DNA of 64,000 nt, taken from Sphingopyxis sp. (GTDB lineage: Bacteria > Pseudomonadota > Alphaproteobacteria > Sphingomonadales > Sphingomonadaceae). The notes beneath the pieces are model-generated. The model did not search any database. It was not told the origin of the DNA and worked only from the letters and a program-made list of their open reading frames with translations. Location of the stretch: positions 59,017-123,016 of the forward strand of contig JAIXHQ010000006.1 of NCBI GenBank assembly GCA_030145715.1. Direction: 5' to 3'. Of this stretch, positions 1 to 9,376 are shown piece after piece (positions within the stretch are counted from its first letter, which is position 1; each line of letters starts with the position of its first letter). Both the position numbers and the translations under genes were made by a program.

Positions 1-245
<245 letters not shown>

Positions 246-420
246 TCATCGAAGCCGCGCCCGGATGGACACGCCCCTGTCGTGATTATCCGCGCGCCCG
301 CCCGGCGACAGCTTCAATCAGGGGGAGATTCCGGCTCGTCCACAGGGGGTGGCTGGACAAAATGATCAGGGCTGTGCGGATGGGTCGCGATTTGCGTTCG
401 ACTGCGCTAGGACAGCGGTC

Positions 421-2235
421 ATGTCAATACGTCGCCTGCCGGAAAAGCTCGTAAATCGGATCGCAGCCGGTGAAGTGGTTGAAAGACCCGCCGCGGCGCT
501 CAAGGAACTGGTTGAAAACGCCATCGATGCCGGTTCAGCTCGCATTTCGGCGCGAATCAGCGAAGGCGGAATTGCTCGGCTGGAGGTTGAGGACGACGGG
601 TGCGGCATGACCGCCGCGGACATGGCGCTCGCACTGGAACGTCATGCCACGTCGAAACTGCCCGACGACGCGATCGAAGATGTCGTAACTCTGGGTTTCA
701 GGGGAGAGGCCTTGCCCTCGATCGCCAGCGTCGCGCGCCTCACGCTCGAAAGCCGGGTGGCAGGCAGCGATGGCTGGAAGCATATTGTCGACAATGGCGC
801 GCTGGTGGACGAGGGGCCGGCGGCGCTCGCCAACGGCACCCGCGTCCTTGTCGAAGATCTTTTCGCGCGCGTTCCGGCCCGGCGGAAATTTCTGCGCAGC
901 GCGCGCAGCGAATATGCCGCCTGCCTCGACGTCGTGAAACGGCTCGCGATGGCGCGCCCCGACATCGCTTTCGTCGTCGAACATGACGGGCGCCGTATTC
1001 TGGACGTGCAGGGCGGGCAGGACCAGATCGCGCGCGTGGCGGCGCTGACCCAGCGTGAACTTGCCACCAACAGCATCGGCATAGACCTGGATCGCGGCGA
1101 TGTGCATCTGGGCGGTGTCATCAGCCTGCCGACCTACAATCGCGGTATCGCCGATCATCAATATCTGTTCGTCAACGGCCGTCCGGTCAAGGATCGCCTG
1201 CTCGTCGGCGCGCTGCGCGGCGCCTATGCCGATCTGCTGGCGCGCGATCGTCACCCGGTCGTCGCGCTGTTCCTCGACGTGCCGACCAGCGAGGTCGATG
1301 TGAACGTCCATCCGGCCAAGACCGAGGTGCGCTTTCGCGATCCGCAATTGATCCGCGGGATGATTGTCGGCGGTCTCCGCCGCGCGCTCGACGAACATGG
1401 CTTCCGCAGCGTCCAGCGCCCCGCCGAAGCCGCGCTCGCCGCGTGGCAGCAGGAACCCGTCGCCCCCCCGGAACCGGCGACCGGCTTTCTCTTCGCCCAG
1501 CGCGCCGAACCCGCCGCGCATCCCTTTGGCGCCACCGCGCTACCCGCCGGGGAAGGCGTCGCGCGCGTTTATGACAGCGTCATTCCCTTTGCATCTGTCG
1601 CCCCGATCGCCGGCCGCGCCGCCGTTGCCGACGCCGCGCCGCCACAGGCCGACGATCATCCGCTCGGCATCGCGCGCGGTCAGATCGCCAATACCTATAT
1701 CGTGGCGGAGGCGGCGGATGGCCTCGTCATCGTCGATCAACATGCCGCGCACGAACGCCTGGTGCTCGAACAGCTTCGCCATGGCATGGCGGGCAGGGCG
1801 GTCGCGTCCCAGGGCCTGCTGCTCCCCGAAGTGGTCGAGCTTGACGAACCCGCGTGCGACCGCCTTGAATCTGCGGCGCATCAACTCGCGGCGCTTGGCG
1901 TCGAACTCGAACGCTTTGGCCCCGCCGCCGTCATGGTCCGCGCGACCCCCGCAATGCTCGGCCCGATCGACTGCCGAAAACTCGTGACCGACATCGCCGA
2001 CGATCTCGCGGGCTATGACGCGGCGCTCGGTCTCAACGAAAAACTCGAACTCGTCGCCGCAACCATGGCATGCCACGGCTCCGTCCGCGCGGGCCGAACG
2101 CTCAGCGTGCCCGAAATGAACGCACTCCTCCGCACGATGGAGGTCACGCCGCACTCCGGCCAATGCAACCATGGACGCCCGACATGGGTGAAATTGCAGA
2201 TGGCCGACGTCGAGCGACTTTTTGGCCGAAAATGA
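421..2235 (+). CDS. mutL: DNA mismatch repair protein MutL
   Basis: 604-residue mismatch-repair mediator that couples MutS recognition to strand incision. The N-terminal GHKL ATPase shows ENAIDAG (residues 32-38), DDGCGM (58-63) and GFRGEAL (92-98). The linker around residues 335-410 is Ala/Pro-rich. The C-terminal dimerisation domain carries D439-Q-H-A-x2-E445-x4-E450, the metal-binding endonuclease signature of MutL proteins from bacteria without MutH, plus the downstream ACHGSVRAG and CNHGRPTW segments. The frame is open for 24 codons upstream, but the conserved start SIRRLPEKLVNRIAAGEVVERP begins immediately after the chosen ATG, which has an AGGA site 8 bases before it. Probably monocistronic. 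Confidence 0.96.
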   Translation: MSIRRLPEKLVNRIAAGEVVERPAAALKELVENAIDAGSARISARISEGGIARLEVEDDGCGMTAADMALALERHATSKLPDDAIEDVVTLGFRGEALPSIASVARLTLESRVAGSDGWKHIVDNGALVDEGPAALANGTRVLVEDLFARVPARRKFLRSARSEYAACLDVVKRLAMARPDIAFVVEHDGRRILDVQGGQDQIARVAALTQRELATNSIGIDLDRGDVHLGGVISLPTYNRGIADHQYLFVNGRPVKDRLLVGALRGAYADLLARDRHPVVALFLDVPTSEVDVNVHPAKTEVRFRDPQLIRGMIVGGLRRALDEHGFRSVQRPAEAALAAWQQEPVAPPEPATGFLFAQRAEPAAHPFGATALPAGEGVARVYDSVIPFASVAPIAGRAAVADAAPPQADDHPLGIARGQIANTYIVAEAADGLVIVDQHAAHERLVLEQLRHGMAGRAVASQGLLLPEVVELDEPACDRLESAAHQLAALGVELERFGPAAVMVRATPAMLGPIDCRKLVTDIADDLAGYDAALGLNEKLELVAATMACHGSVRAGRTLSVPEMNALLRTMEVTPHSGQCNHGRPTWVKLQMADVERLFGRK

Positions 2236-2320
2236 CTGGGTTAACGCGCTGATATTTTGGTCGGTTGCCGTCTATGGCCCGGACGGCGATGGTCGATGAC
2301 GGCAATGCGACCCATCTTCT

Positions 2321-2342
2321 CCCCTCCCGCAGGCGGGAGGGG
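2321..2342. repeat. perfect 10-bp inverted repeat
   Basis: The arms CCCCTCCCGC and GCGGGAGGGG are separated by two bases. It lies about 90 bp after mutL and has no T-run, so it is not a standard intrinsic terminator. It is the first of a series of palindromic elements filling this intergenic region. Confidence 0.7.
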
Positions 2343-2349
2343 CCATAAA

Positions 2350-2486
2350 TCCTCCCTGTGGCGCAGCCATGGGGAGGTGGCATCGCGAAGCGATGACGGA
2401 GGGGCCATTGGCGCAAGGCCGCAGCTCCTCCACCACGCCCTTCGGCCGCGGTCCCCCTCCCCATCGCTACGCGACAGGGAGGATCG
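2350..2486. repeat. pair of inverted GC-rich intergenic repeat units
   Basis: A unit reading CCTCCCTGTGGCGCAGCCAT followed by GGGGAGGTGGCATCGCGAAGC is matched about 75 bp later by an inverted, diverged copy (forward text CCCCTCCCCATCGCTACGCG, then ACAGGGAGG). Both share the pattern CCTCCCTGT-(GGCGCAGCC/CGCGTAGCG)-ATGGGGAGG, so the transcript could fold into a long imperfect hairpin. The form recalls dispersed REP-like elements in sphingomonad genomes; family membership is from memory, the inverted pairing is visible. Confidence 0.6.
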
Positions 2487-2511
2487 GCAGGACAGCCTCG
2501 CCTTTCCATAT

Positions 2512-2594
2512 CCGTTCGCATCGAGCGAAGTCGAGATGCCCCTCAGGCCAGGCACTGCGTCGACGAGTGCCTCGACTTCACTCGACACAAACGG
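2512..2594. repeat. imperfect inverted repeat, TCGAGxGAAGTCGAG type
   Basis: The left arm (CCGTTCGCATCGAGCGAAG, then TCGAG) and the right arm (CTCGACTTCACTCGACAC, then AAACGG) are reverse complements with a few mismatches, around a 35-bp centre. It is a different sequence family from the neighbouring repeats on both sides. Confidence 0.6.
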
Positions 2595-2621
2595 AAAAGC
2601 GACGGTCGGCAGCCTAGAGAA

Positions 2622-2697
2622 ATTTCGCGCAGAGGCGCGGAGATCGCAGAGAGGATTGCGCCCATTTCTCCGCGCTCTCTGCGCCTCTGCGCGAAAT
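2622..2697. repeat. imperfect inverted repeat, ATTTCGCGCAGAGGCGC type
   Basis: The arms begin and end with ATTTCGCGCAGAGGCGC / GCGCCTCTGCGCGAAAT and continue as runs of alternating AGAG/CTCT with short mismatches, around a 15-bp loop. It is a third distinct palindromic family placed directly beside the previous two, just upstream of the APH-like gene. Confidence 0.62.
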
Positions 2698-2801
2698 ATT
2701 TGGGAGGCCAGCTTGCGACTAATCTCAGCCCTCAAAGTGCGAAGGTCGCAACCTCGATAGCGGCCCTTCATCTGGGAAGCAGACTCAGATACTCTACCAG
2801 A

Positions 2802-3728
2802 ATGGATCACGAAACCGCGATAGCGTCGTTCCCGTTCGATAGCCCCGACGAACCTGTGTCGCTCTATGCTTACGCACCCGTTCTACGAGTGCGGGACCGA
2901 AAGGGAGATTGGGTTCTCAAACAAACAGGGTTAGTCCACTCGACCGGTACGGCAATCGGCGAATGGCTGACGGCGTTACAGCGACTTGGTGTCGATGTTG
3001 TTGCTCCGGCGGGTCACTTTGCGCCCAATCCGCGGCGCCTAGAAGACGGCAAAGAATGGGTCGTCTATCCCTTCATCGCGGGTACTGATTATCGCGCTAC
3101 CGACATCGAGATCGCCAGTGCTGGTCATTTGCTCGGCAAGATGCACGCGGCCGATCCCCTGGAGGCCCACCTCCTCGTTACGCATGAGAAGCCCGTGGTC
3201 CGCACGGCTGAGTGGGTCGAACAGCATCTGATCCCGGCAACTGCCGCAATGCGGGACCACGGCATTGACACATCCGGCCTGGAAGCGTGTACAGCGGCAA
3301 GAATGGCCCACGCTGCACCAGTGGATGGCTTGCCGCTTGCGGGATGCTCCTTCGACTTCAAGGCGTCCAACCTAGTTTTCGGACCTAAACCGACGCTCGT
3401 CGATCCCGATCATGCAGCACGAATGCCGCGCCTTTACGATCTCGCGGTGGCACTACTCCTATTCCATTGCGACCTGCCCTCCGCACCGGGACAGGTCTGG
3501 ACGGATAGACAGTGGCGTATCTTCGTTGATGCATATCAGGAACAAGTGACGATCACCTCGGCCGAGATCGAGCATTGGGGTTCAGTACTGACCCTCGCTT
3601 GGCTCGACCAAGCCGTCTGGCTCTTGGGCAACTGGCCGGAAGGCTGGGTTGTGGACAAGGACCGACAGTATCTCGCCGATCTCGCGAATCTAGATTTGGG
3701 TCGCTTTTTGCTTTTGGCCGTCCCTTAG
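2802..3728 (+). CDS. APH/choline-kinase-like phosphotransferase family protein
   Basis: 308 residues resembling the aminoglycoside phosphotransferase (APH) superfamily, small-molecule kinases with a protein-kinase fold. Visible signs: a Val-Leu-Lys ATP lysine candidate (K40), the hinge-like VVYPFIAG (87-94), a catalytic-loop-like S-F-D185-F-K-A-S-N190, and the metal-binding DPD (201-203). The usual His before the catalytic Asp is replaced (CSFD instead of H-G-D), so the exact activity is uncertain. The start is the ATG giving DHETAIAS; an upstream in-frame ATG lies inside the palindromic repeat and was rejected. The gene stands alone, its codon use looks less GC-biased than its neighbours, and the flank is repeat-rich, suggesting acquisition. 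The substrate is unknown; I would not call it a resistance gene. Confidence 0.6.
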   Translation: MDHETAIASFPFDSPDEPVSLYAYAPVLRVRDRKGDWVLKQTGLVHSTGTAIGEWLTALQRLGVDVVAPAGHFAPNPRRLEDGKEWVVYPFIAGTDYRATDIEIASAGHLLGKMHAADPLEAHLLVTHEKPVVRTAEWVEQHLIPATAAMRDHGIDTSGLEACTAARMAHAAPVDGLPLAGCSFDFKASNLVFGPKPTLVDPDHAARMPRLYDLAVALLLFHCDLPSAPGQVWTDRQWRIFVDAYQEQVTITSAEIEHWGSVLTLAWLDQAVWLLGNWPEGWVVDKDRQYLADLANLDLGRFLLLAVP

Positions 3729-3883
3729 TTGAACGGCCGCTCCCCACCCCAAAACGGACCTTCCTGCTATCATCTGCGGCTATTTTCCGCGGCGCTTTCT
3801 GGGAGCGCAAGTACAGGCTGAAAGGCGTCTATTCCCATCCACGCTTGCCGATCGGCCGCATGTTTTTCGTCGCGCCAAAATGG

Positions 3884-4462
3884 TCAGCTTGGCGCCACCT
3901 CCCATAAGATCAGCTTTGTCGCATGGACATTTTCGCGCGCCTTTGCGGCGTCCAGCCGCGTCAACTTTGCCTGACCCTTGAGTGCTCCCATTTCGAACAT
4001 CGCGTCGATCACGACGACATCGCCGGCGCCCACCTCGATTTCCATCGTGGCGGAATTGGCCATGATGCCCTTGGCCATCGCGGCGCCAAGCGTATGAATG
4101 CCGGGATCGACGTCGGCCATCAGCATCTGCCCCGACTTGATCTGCCCCTTTGCCGCATCGTCCAACGTGACGTTCATTCCCTGCAATGCGGCGACAAAGC
4201 CGCGGCGGGTCACATAGATGCGTCCCTTGCCGTCGGGGGCGCGCATCGTCCGGGCGTCGGCAAGCGCGGCGGTATCGGCCTTCTTTCCGGACTTGTTGCT
4301 CGACAGTGACCAGGTGATCAGCCCGACGATCGCGACGAATGTGCCGATCGAAAAGGTCAGCATGGCGCTGGACGAAAGCGATTGGGCCAGCACGGGCCCC
4401 ATGAACGCGCCGATGATTGCCCCGACAAAGATCATCGTTACCCAGAACGCGTTTTTGCTCAT
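3884..4462 (-). CDS. hypothetical membrane protein
   Basis: 192 residues with two N-terminal hydrophobic segments (about 5-27 and 33-54), a short basic linker (NKSGKK), then a soluble part rich in Asp/Ala/Gly, so one face is probably anchored in the inner membrane. The soluble part contains repeated GDVVVIDAMFEMG-like beta elements but no motif I recognise. It follows the carbonic anhydrase gene by 13 bp on the same strand and is probably cotranscribed with it. No function is proposed. Confidence 0.75.
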   Translation of the reverse strand: MSKNAFWVTMIFVGAIIGAFMGPVLAQSLSSSAMLTFSIGTFVAIVGLITWSLSSNKSGKKADTAALADARTMRAPDGKGRIYVTRRGFVAALQGMNVTLDDAAKGQIKSGQMLMADVDPGIHTLGAAMAKGIMANSATMEIEVGAGDVVVIDAMFEMGALKGQAKLTRLDAAKARENVHATKLILWEVAPS

Positions 4463-4475
4463 ATTGCCCTCTTGT

Positions 4476-5114
4476 TCAGGCGGGAGAAAATTCTCCCGTC
4501 GTTTCGTCCATCACATGCAGCACGCCGTCGCCGATCGTGAAAAAGGCACCGCGGAGTTTCAGCGTCCCGCGACGCACCTTTTCCTGTATGCAGGGAAAAG
4601 TGCCCAGATTGTCAAGGCTTACCCGAACAGCGGCGAGTTCCATGGCATGGGCGGCTTCGCGGGTTTCGATGTCGGCATAGGTGCTGCGGACCTTGTCGCT
4701 CGCCTCGTCCAGCATCGCGATCCAGTCTGCGACAAAACCGCCGCGCCCCGGCTCCGCGCCCGCCATCGACCGGTGCAACGCCGCGTGACAGCCACCGCAT
4801 AAGCCATGGCCCATAACAACAATCTCCCCCACCCCCAAAAACTGCACCGCAAATTCCAGCGCAGCCGACACGCCGTGACGTCCGGGCGTCGTTTCGAAAG
4901 GCGGCACCAATGCAGCGACGTTACGAACGACAAATATCTCGCCCGGATTGGTGTCGAAAATCTGCGACGGTTCAGATCGGCTGTCCGAACAGGCGATCAC
5001 CATCACGCGGGGGGATTGCCCCTCCGCAAGTTGCGCCCAGCGTTCGCGTTGTAGTGCCCAACCGCCGTTACGGAAACGCCGGTATCCCTCGATCATATCT
5101 GCAAAGTGAGTCAT
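4476..5114 (-). CDS. beta-class carbonic anhydrase
   Basis: 212-residue enzyme that interconverts CO2 and bicarbonate. The zinc site is visible: C42-S-D44-S-R46 and H103-G-L-C106, the beta-class C-D-H-C set with the Asp-Arg dyad. FVVRNVAALVPP (61-72) is the usual core strand-helix. The frame extends 26 codons further upstream, overlapping lipA, but family N-termini begin near MTHFADMIEGYRRF, so the downstream ATG was chosen. It diverges from lipA with about 40 bp between starts, so the two promoters must lie in or overlap that short space. Confidence 0.92.
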   Translation of the reverse strand: MTHFADMIEGYRRFRNGGWALQRERWAQLAEGQSPRVMVIACSDSRSEPSQIFDTNPGEIFVVRNVAALVPPFETTPGRHGVSAALEFAVQFLGVGEIVVMGHGLCGGCHAALHRSMAGAEPGRGGFVADWIAMLDEASDKVRSTYADIETREAAHAMELAAVRVSLDNLGTFPCIQEKVRRGTLKLRGAFFTIGDGVLHVMDETTGEFSPA

Positions 5115-5155
5115 AGAGGCGCCATAGCATAGGTAGAGAGGTTGAGAAGAGTCGC

Positions 5156-6112
5156 ATGCACGACTATGTGGACCGCATGAACGCTCCAGCATCTCCTGCT
5201 TCGACTCCCGGCCAGCGCGCGCGCAAGCCCGACTGGATCCGCGTCAAGGCCCCGACCAGTCCAGGCTACGCCGAAACGCGCAAGCTCATGCGCGAGCTTA
5301 ACCTGCATACGGTTTGCGAGGAAGCAGCGTGTCCGAACATCGGCGAATGCTGGACCAAGAAACATGCGACGGTCATGATCCTTGGCGATACTTGCACACG
5401 GGCCTGTGCCTTTTGCAACGTCAAGACCGGGATGCCGCGGCCTGTCGATCTGCTTGAGCCGGAGCATACCGCGATCGCGGCGGCCAAGATGGGCCTGACG
5501 CATATCGTCATCACGTCGGTCGACCGCGATGATCTACCCGACGGCGGCGCTGGCCAGTTCGTGAAGGTCATCAATGCCCTGCGCCGCGAAACGCCGCAGA
5601 CAACGATTGAAATCCTGACGCCCGATTTTCGCAACAAGCCCGAAAGCGCCGTGGCCGCGATCGTCGATGCGCGGCCCGACGTCTATAATCACAATCTGGA
5701 AACCGTGCCTCGGCTCTATCCGACGATCCGCCCCGGCGCGCGCTATTATGCGTCGCTGCGCCTGCTCGAAAGCGTCAAGCGCCGCGATCCTTCGATTTTT
5801 ACCAAATCGGGTATCATGCTCGGTCTCGGCGAAGAACGGATGGAAGTGCATCAGGTAATGGACGACATGCGGAGCGCCGACATCGACTTCATGACGATGG
5901 GGCAGTATCTGCAGCCGACGCCTAAACATGCGAAAGTCGCCGAGTTCGTGACGCCGAAGGCGTTTGACGCCTATGCCCAGATTGCCCGGGCCAAGGGCTT
6001 TCTGCAGGTCGCGGCATCGCCGCTGACGCGATCGAGCTATCACGCAGGTGACGATTTCGAACGGATGCGCGCAGCGCGTGAGGCGCAACTAGCGCGCGTC
6101 AAGGCGGACTGA
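5156..6112 (+). CDS. lipA: lipoyl synthase (radical SAM)
   Basis: 318-residue enzyme that inserts two sulfurs into octanoyl chains on lipoate-dependent proteins. Both iron-sulfur sites are intact: C54-x4-C59-x5-C65 (auxiliary cluster) and C80-x3-C84-x2-C87 (radical SAM cluster). [13 protein letters not shown] and the C-terminal [11 protein letters not shown] are family signatures. The first ATG has GAGAAGAG upstream; a second in-frame ATG seven codons later lacks such a site. The COQ10-like gene starts 7 bp after the stop, a pairing common in alphaproteobacteria, so the two are likely one transcript. Confidence 0.96.
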   Translation: MHDYVDRMNAPASPASTPGQRARKPDWIRVKAPTSPGYAETRKLMRELNLHTVCEEAACPNIGECWTKKHATVMILGDTCTRACAFCNVKTGMPRPVDLLEPEHTAIAAAKMGLTHIVITSVDRDDLPDGGAGQFVKVINALRRETPQTTIEILTPDFRNKPESAVAAIVDARPDVYNHNLETVPRLYPTIRPGARYYASLRLLESVKRRDPSIFTKSGIMLGLGEERMEVHQVMDDMRSADIDFMTMGQYLQPTPKHAKVAEFVTPKAFDAYAQIARAKGFLQVAASPLTRSSYHAGDDFERMRAAREAQLARVKAD

Positions 6113-6119
6113 CCGGCCT

Positions 6120-6599
6120 TTGCCGCGGCATCACGAAACGCGCATCCTGCCCTATAGCGACGAACAGATGTTTGCGCTCGTAACGGCTATCGAACGCTAT
6201 CCCGAATTCCTGCCATGGGTTGTTGCGCTGCGCGTCCGCAGCAACAGCGAGCATGAAGCGGTCGCCGATATGATCGTCGGCTTCAAAGGGCTGCGCGAGA
6301 GTTTTTCGTGCCGCGTCCACAAGCAGCGGCCTTCATCGGTAACCGTCGCGTATATCGACGGGCCGATGAAGCATCTGGCCAATGAATGGCAGTTCCAGCC
6401 AACGGGCGATGGGGGATGCCGCGTAGATTTTCTCGTCGACTTCTCGTTCCGCAGCCGCGTCTTCGAGGCGTTGGCCGGGCAGATGTTCGACAAGGCGCTT
6501 CGCAAGATGATCGCGGCGTTTGAGGTACGAGCAGGCGAACTCTATGGAGCAAGAAGAGTGATGTCTTCCGACGGTCGCAATGCGTCCCCATCGGGCTGA
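6120..6599 (+). CDS. COQ10/RatA-like START-domain protein (ubiquinone-binding), TTG start
   Basis: 159 residues of the polyketide-cyclase/START fold that binds ubiquinone in mitochondrial COQ10 and is called RatA in enterobacteria. Characteristic segments: RYPEFLPWVVALRV, ADMIVGFKGLRESFSCRV, and the LxxxWxFxP strand (NEWQFQP). Its position behind lipA is a conserved alphaproteobacterial pair. The only plausible start is TTG; no ATG occurs until deep inside the domain. Its last 58 bp overlap the convergent pncC coding end. I favour a role in coenzyme Q handling over a ribosome toxin. Confidence 0.85.
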   Translation: MPRHHETRILPYSDEQMFALVTAIERYPEFLPWVVALRVRSNSEHEAVADMIVGFKGLRESFSCRVHKQRPSSVTVAYIDGPMKHLANEWQFQPTGDGGCRVDFLVDFSFRSRVFEALAGQMFDKALRKMIAAFEVRAGELYGARRVMSSDGRNASPSG

Positions 6600-7099
6600 A
6601 GCAGGTCAAGGGCGAACAGCGTCGCATGGTGCCGGATCGCGGCGCGATCCGCAGATTCGAACTGCACCCGTTGAGTAAAATAATCGTCCGGATCCTGCCC
6701 TCGCAGCGCGCGCGCAAAGACGACCTGGCCCACCGGCTTTTTCTCCGACCCGCCTCCCGGCCCCGCAATGCCGGTGATCGCGACTGCCACATCGGCGTCG
6801 CTGTTGGTTAGGGCGCCGGCGGCCATGGCCCATGCTGTGGCCAAAGAGACTTCGCCGAAGGTTTCGAGAATCTCGCTGCTGACGTCGAGCTGGGCCTTTT
6901 TGGCGTGGGCGGAGTAGGTGACGAAGCCGGCGCTGAACACGTCGGAGCTGCCCGCGATGTCGGTCAGGGCGACCGCGACCATCCCGCCGGTGCAGCTTTC
7001 CGCGACGGCAAGTTTGCGGCCCGCGCTGCGGTTGTTGGCGAGAACGCTGGTGGCGCGTTCGTGGCGCACGGCGAGGCGCGCTTGTTCGACAGACTGCAA
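6542..7099 (-). CDS. pncC: CinA C-terminal domain protein, nicotinamide-nucleotide amidase, TTG start
   Basis: 185 residues corresponding to the stand-alone CinA C-terminal domain, which deamidates NMN to nicotinic acid mononucleotide in pyridine nucleotide recycling. Signatures: LAVAESCTGGMVA (catalytic Ser within SCTGG), GFVTYSAHAKKAQL, and ITGIAGPGGGSEKKPVGQV. It starts with TTG three bases after the ispDF stop, with GGAG about ten bases upstream, so it is probably translated from the ispDF transcript. The end is antiparallel-overlapping with the COQ10-like gene, so its last 19 codons are read on both strands. Confidence 0.9.
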   Translation of the reverse strand: MQSVEQARLAVRHERATSVLANNRSAGRKLAVAESCTGGMVAVALTDIAGSSDVFSAGFVTYSAHAKKAQLDVSSEILETFGEVSLATAWAMAAGALTNSDADVAVAITGIAGPGGGSEKKPVGQVVFARALRGQDPDDYFTQRVQFESADRAAIRHHATLFALDLLQPDGDALRPSEDITLLAP

Positions 7100-7102
7100 G
7101 GT

Positions 7103-8281
7103 TCAATTCTCCGGAAGTTGGACGGTCGCGGCGGCCTGGGCCGCTATCCCCTCACGGCGGCCGGTAAAGCCCAGCCGCTCTGTCGTTGTCGCCTTCACAC
7201 TAACCCGTTCGAGCGGAATCGCAAGGATTTCAGAAATTCGCGCGCGGATCGCGCCGCGATGCGGCCCGATTTTCGGCGCCTCGGCAATGATCGTCAGGTC
7301 GACATGATCGATCCGCCCCCCGCGCTCCGCTACCCGATCGGCCGCGAAGCGGAGGAATTGATGCGACGCCGCGCCGCGCCACCGGGCGTCGGTGGGCGGA
7401 AAATGATCGCCAATATCCCCGTCAGCGAGCGCGCCAAGGATCGCATCGGTCAACGCATGAAGCGCGACATCGGCATCGCTATGCCCTTCAAGCCCATGAC
7501 TATGCGCAATTTCTATCCCGCCAATCCACAACGGCTTGCCAGCGACGAGCCGGTGAACATCATATCCAAGACCCACCGCGGTCCGCGTCATCATGCCCAC
7601 TCCCAAAAGGCCGGAAAGGATCGCCATGTCGGCGGCATAGGTCAGTTTGTGAAGCCGCGGGTCGCCGGGAACCGTTGCCACCGTAGCACCAAGCCGCCGG
7701 ACGAGCTGCGCATCGTCGGTAGCTGCCCCGCCCGCCGCATCGGCATGGGCGCGACGCAGCAGGCCAAGGCGAAAGGCCTGCGGCGTCTGAACGCGCGCGA
7801 GAAGGCTGCGGTCGACGACATCGCCCGCTTCGCCGCCGTTCGCTTTGACCAATGTGTCGGGCACGGGAAGGACCGGGATTGCCGCGTCGGCTGTCCGCAG
7901 CGCGGCGAGAAGGCGATCGACAACGTCGATCCCGACCCCCGGCCGTGCGGAATCATGCACCAGCACCAGCGCATCGTCCGCCCACCCGGCAAGCGCAGCA
8001 AGGGCGCTGCGCACCGATTGCTGGCGTTCGGCGCCGGGATCGGCCGAAATCCAGCCGACGGGAAGCGGACCCACCGCCGTCATGACGTCATCATTCGCCA
8101 CCAGCACGCCGCCCGATACGGCGGGATGCGCCGCAAGGCTGTCGAGGCTCCAGCGCAGCACCGCCTTGCCGCCCAGCCGCTCCATCTGTTTCGGTTGTTC
8201 GAACCCCGCACGCGCGCCCCGGCCGCCGGCGAGCAGCACGACCGCGACAGGCGGCGGGAGGGAAGGGGTGGAGTCGGTCAT
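7103..8281 (-). CDS. ispDF: bifunctional IspD/IspF isoprenoid synthesis enzyme
   Basis: 392 residues fusing two steps of the MEP pathway: CDP-methylerythritol formation (IspD, about 1-225) and the cyclodiphosphate synthase (IspF, about 235-392). IspD shows [13 protein letters not shown] and [12 protein letters not shown]; IspF shows [24 protein letters not shown] with the zinc Asp/His, and [12 protein letters not shown]. The fusion is usual in alphaproteobacteria. The intervening enzyme IspE is not in this window. It diverges from dusB with about 95 bp between starts. Confidence 0.96.
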   Translation of the reverse strand: MTDSTPSLPPPVAVVLLAGGRGARAGFEQPKQMERLGGKAVLRWSLDSLAAHPAVSGGVLVANDDVMTAVGPLPVGWISADPGAERQQSVRSALAALAGWADDALVLVHDSARPGVGIDVVDRLLAALRTADAAIPVLPVPDTLVKANGGEAGDVVDRSLLARVQTPQAFRLGLLRRAHADAAGGAATDDAQLVRRLGATVATVPGDPRLHKLTYAADMAILSGLLGVGMMTRTAVGLGYDVHRLVAGKPLWIGGIEIAHSHGLEGHSDADVALHALTDAILGALADGDIGDHFPPTDARWRGAASHQFLRFAADRVAERGGRIDHVDLTIIAEAPKIGPHRGAIRARISEILAIPLERVSVKATTTERLGFTGRREGIAAQAAATVQLPEN

Positions 8282-8377
8282 CAGCCGGGCCGGTAGCGCA
8301 GCCGCGCCTTGCGGGAAAGCGGCTTAACGTGTAGGGGGCTGCTCAAAATTTAGGCAGCTCAGACGAAAGTTCTCGCC

Positions 8378-9376
8378 ATGGCGCCGCTGCGGCCCATTCA
8401 GATCGGTCCCATCACCATCGCGGATCCCGTGATCCTCGCGCCGATGACGGGCGTCACCGATCTGCCGTTCCGCAAACTGGTCCGCTATTATGGATCGGGG
8501 CTGAATGTCACGGAAATGATCGCGAGCCAGGCCGCGATCCGCGAAACGCGCCAGTCGATACAGAAGGCCGCATGGGACCCGGTCGAAGAACCGGTTTCGA
8601 TGCAATTGGTCGGATGTACCCCTTATGAAATGGGCGAGGCCGCGAAGCTCAACGAGGATCGCGGCGCGTCGATCATCGACATCAACATGGGCTGTCCGGT
8701 CCGCAAGGTTACCAATGGCGATGCGGGATCGGCGCTGATGCGCGACCTGAAGCTGGCGGCGGCGTTGATTGAATCCTGCGTCAAGGCGGTCAGCGTACCG
8801 GTGACGGTCAAAATGCGGATGGGTTGGTGCCACGACAGCCTGAACGCCCCGGAACTGGCGCATATCGCCGAGGATCTGGGCGCCAAACTGGTCACCGTCC
8901 ATGGCCGTACGCGCAACCAGATGTATCGCGGCGAAGCCGACTGGGCCTTTGTCCGTTCGGTCAAGGATGCCGTTTCGATCCCCGTCATCGTCAACGGCGA
9001 TATTTGTTCCGCCGCCGATGCCCGCACCGCGCTGGACCAGAGCGGTGCCGATGGCGTGATGATCGGGCGCGGCGCCTATGGCCGACCCTGGCTATTGGGC
9101 CAGGTCATGGCGGCGCTGCGCGGCGAGGCGGATCGCCCCGACCCCGGCATCGACGAACAATATGACGTCATTACATCCCATTACCGTGCGATGATCGACC
9201 ATTATGGCGAAGTGACCGGAGTCAATATGGCGCGCAAGCATCTGGGCTGGTACGTCAAGAGCCTGCATGGATCGGCCGAGTTCCGTAACAGGGTCAATCA
9301 GATTCCCAGCAGCCGCGACGTGCTTGACGCGCTGGAGCAATTTTACGCGCCATTCCTGAGCAAGGCCGCTGCGTGA
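8378..9376 (+). CDS. dusB: tRNA dihydrouridine synthase DusB (NifR3 type)
   Basis: 332-residue FMN enzyme that reduces uridines in the tRNA D-loop. Signatures: [25 protein letters not shown] (catalytic Cys in GCP), [12 protein letters not shown] and PVIVNGDI. The stop overlaps the GTG start of ntrB by four bases (GTGA), the old 'nifR3-ntrB' arrangement of alphaproteobacteria, so ntrBC expression is translationally coupled to dusB. The promoter should be in the dusB/ispDF gap. Confidence 0.95.
   Translation: MAPLRPIQIGPITIADPVILAPMTGVTDLPFRKLVRYYGSGLNVTEMIASQAAIRETRQSIQKAAWDPVEEPVSMQLVGCTPYEMGEAAKLNEDRGASIIDINMGCPVRKVTNGDAGSALMRDLKLAAALIESCVKAVSVPVTVKMRMGWCHDSLNAPELAHIAEDLGAKLVTVHGRTRNQMYRGEADWAFVRSVKDAVSIPVIVNGDICSAADARTALDQSGADGVMIGRGAYGRPWLLGQVMAALRGEADRPDPGIDEQYDVITSHYRAMIDHYGEVTGVNMARKHLGWYVKSLHGSAEFRNRVNQIPSSRDVLDALEQFYAPFLSKAAA

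Noticed and set aside
2321..2697. Possible CRISPR array or prophage attachment site
   Set aside because: The elements are different palindromes with no regular repeat-spacer periodicity and no cas or integrase genes are near.
6905..8296. 463-codon open frame on the plus strand opposite ispDF and pncC
   Set aside because: Its translation is Arg/His/Gly-rich with no domain, and the minus strand holds two clearly conserved enzymes; it is an antisense shadow caused by high GC.
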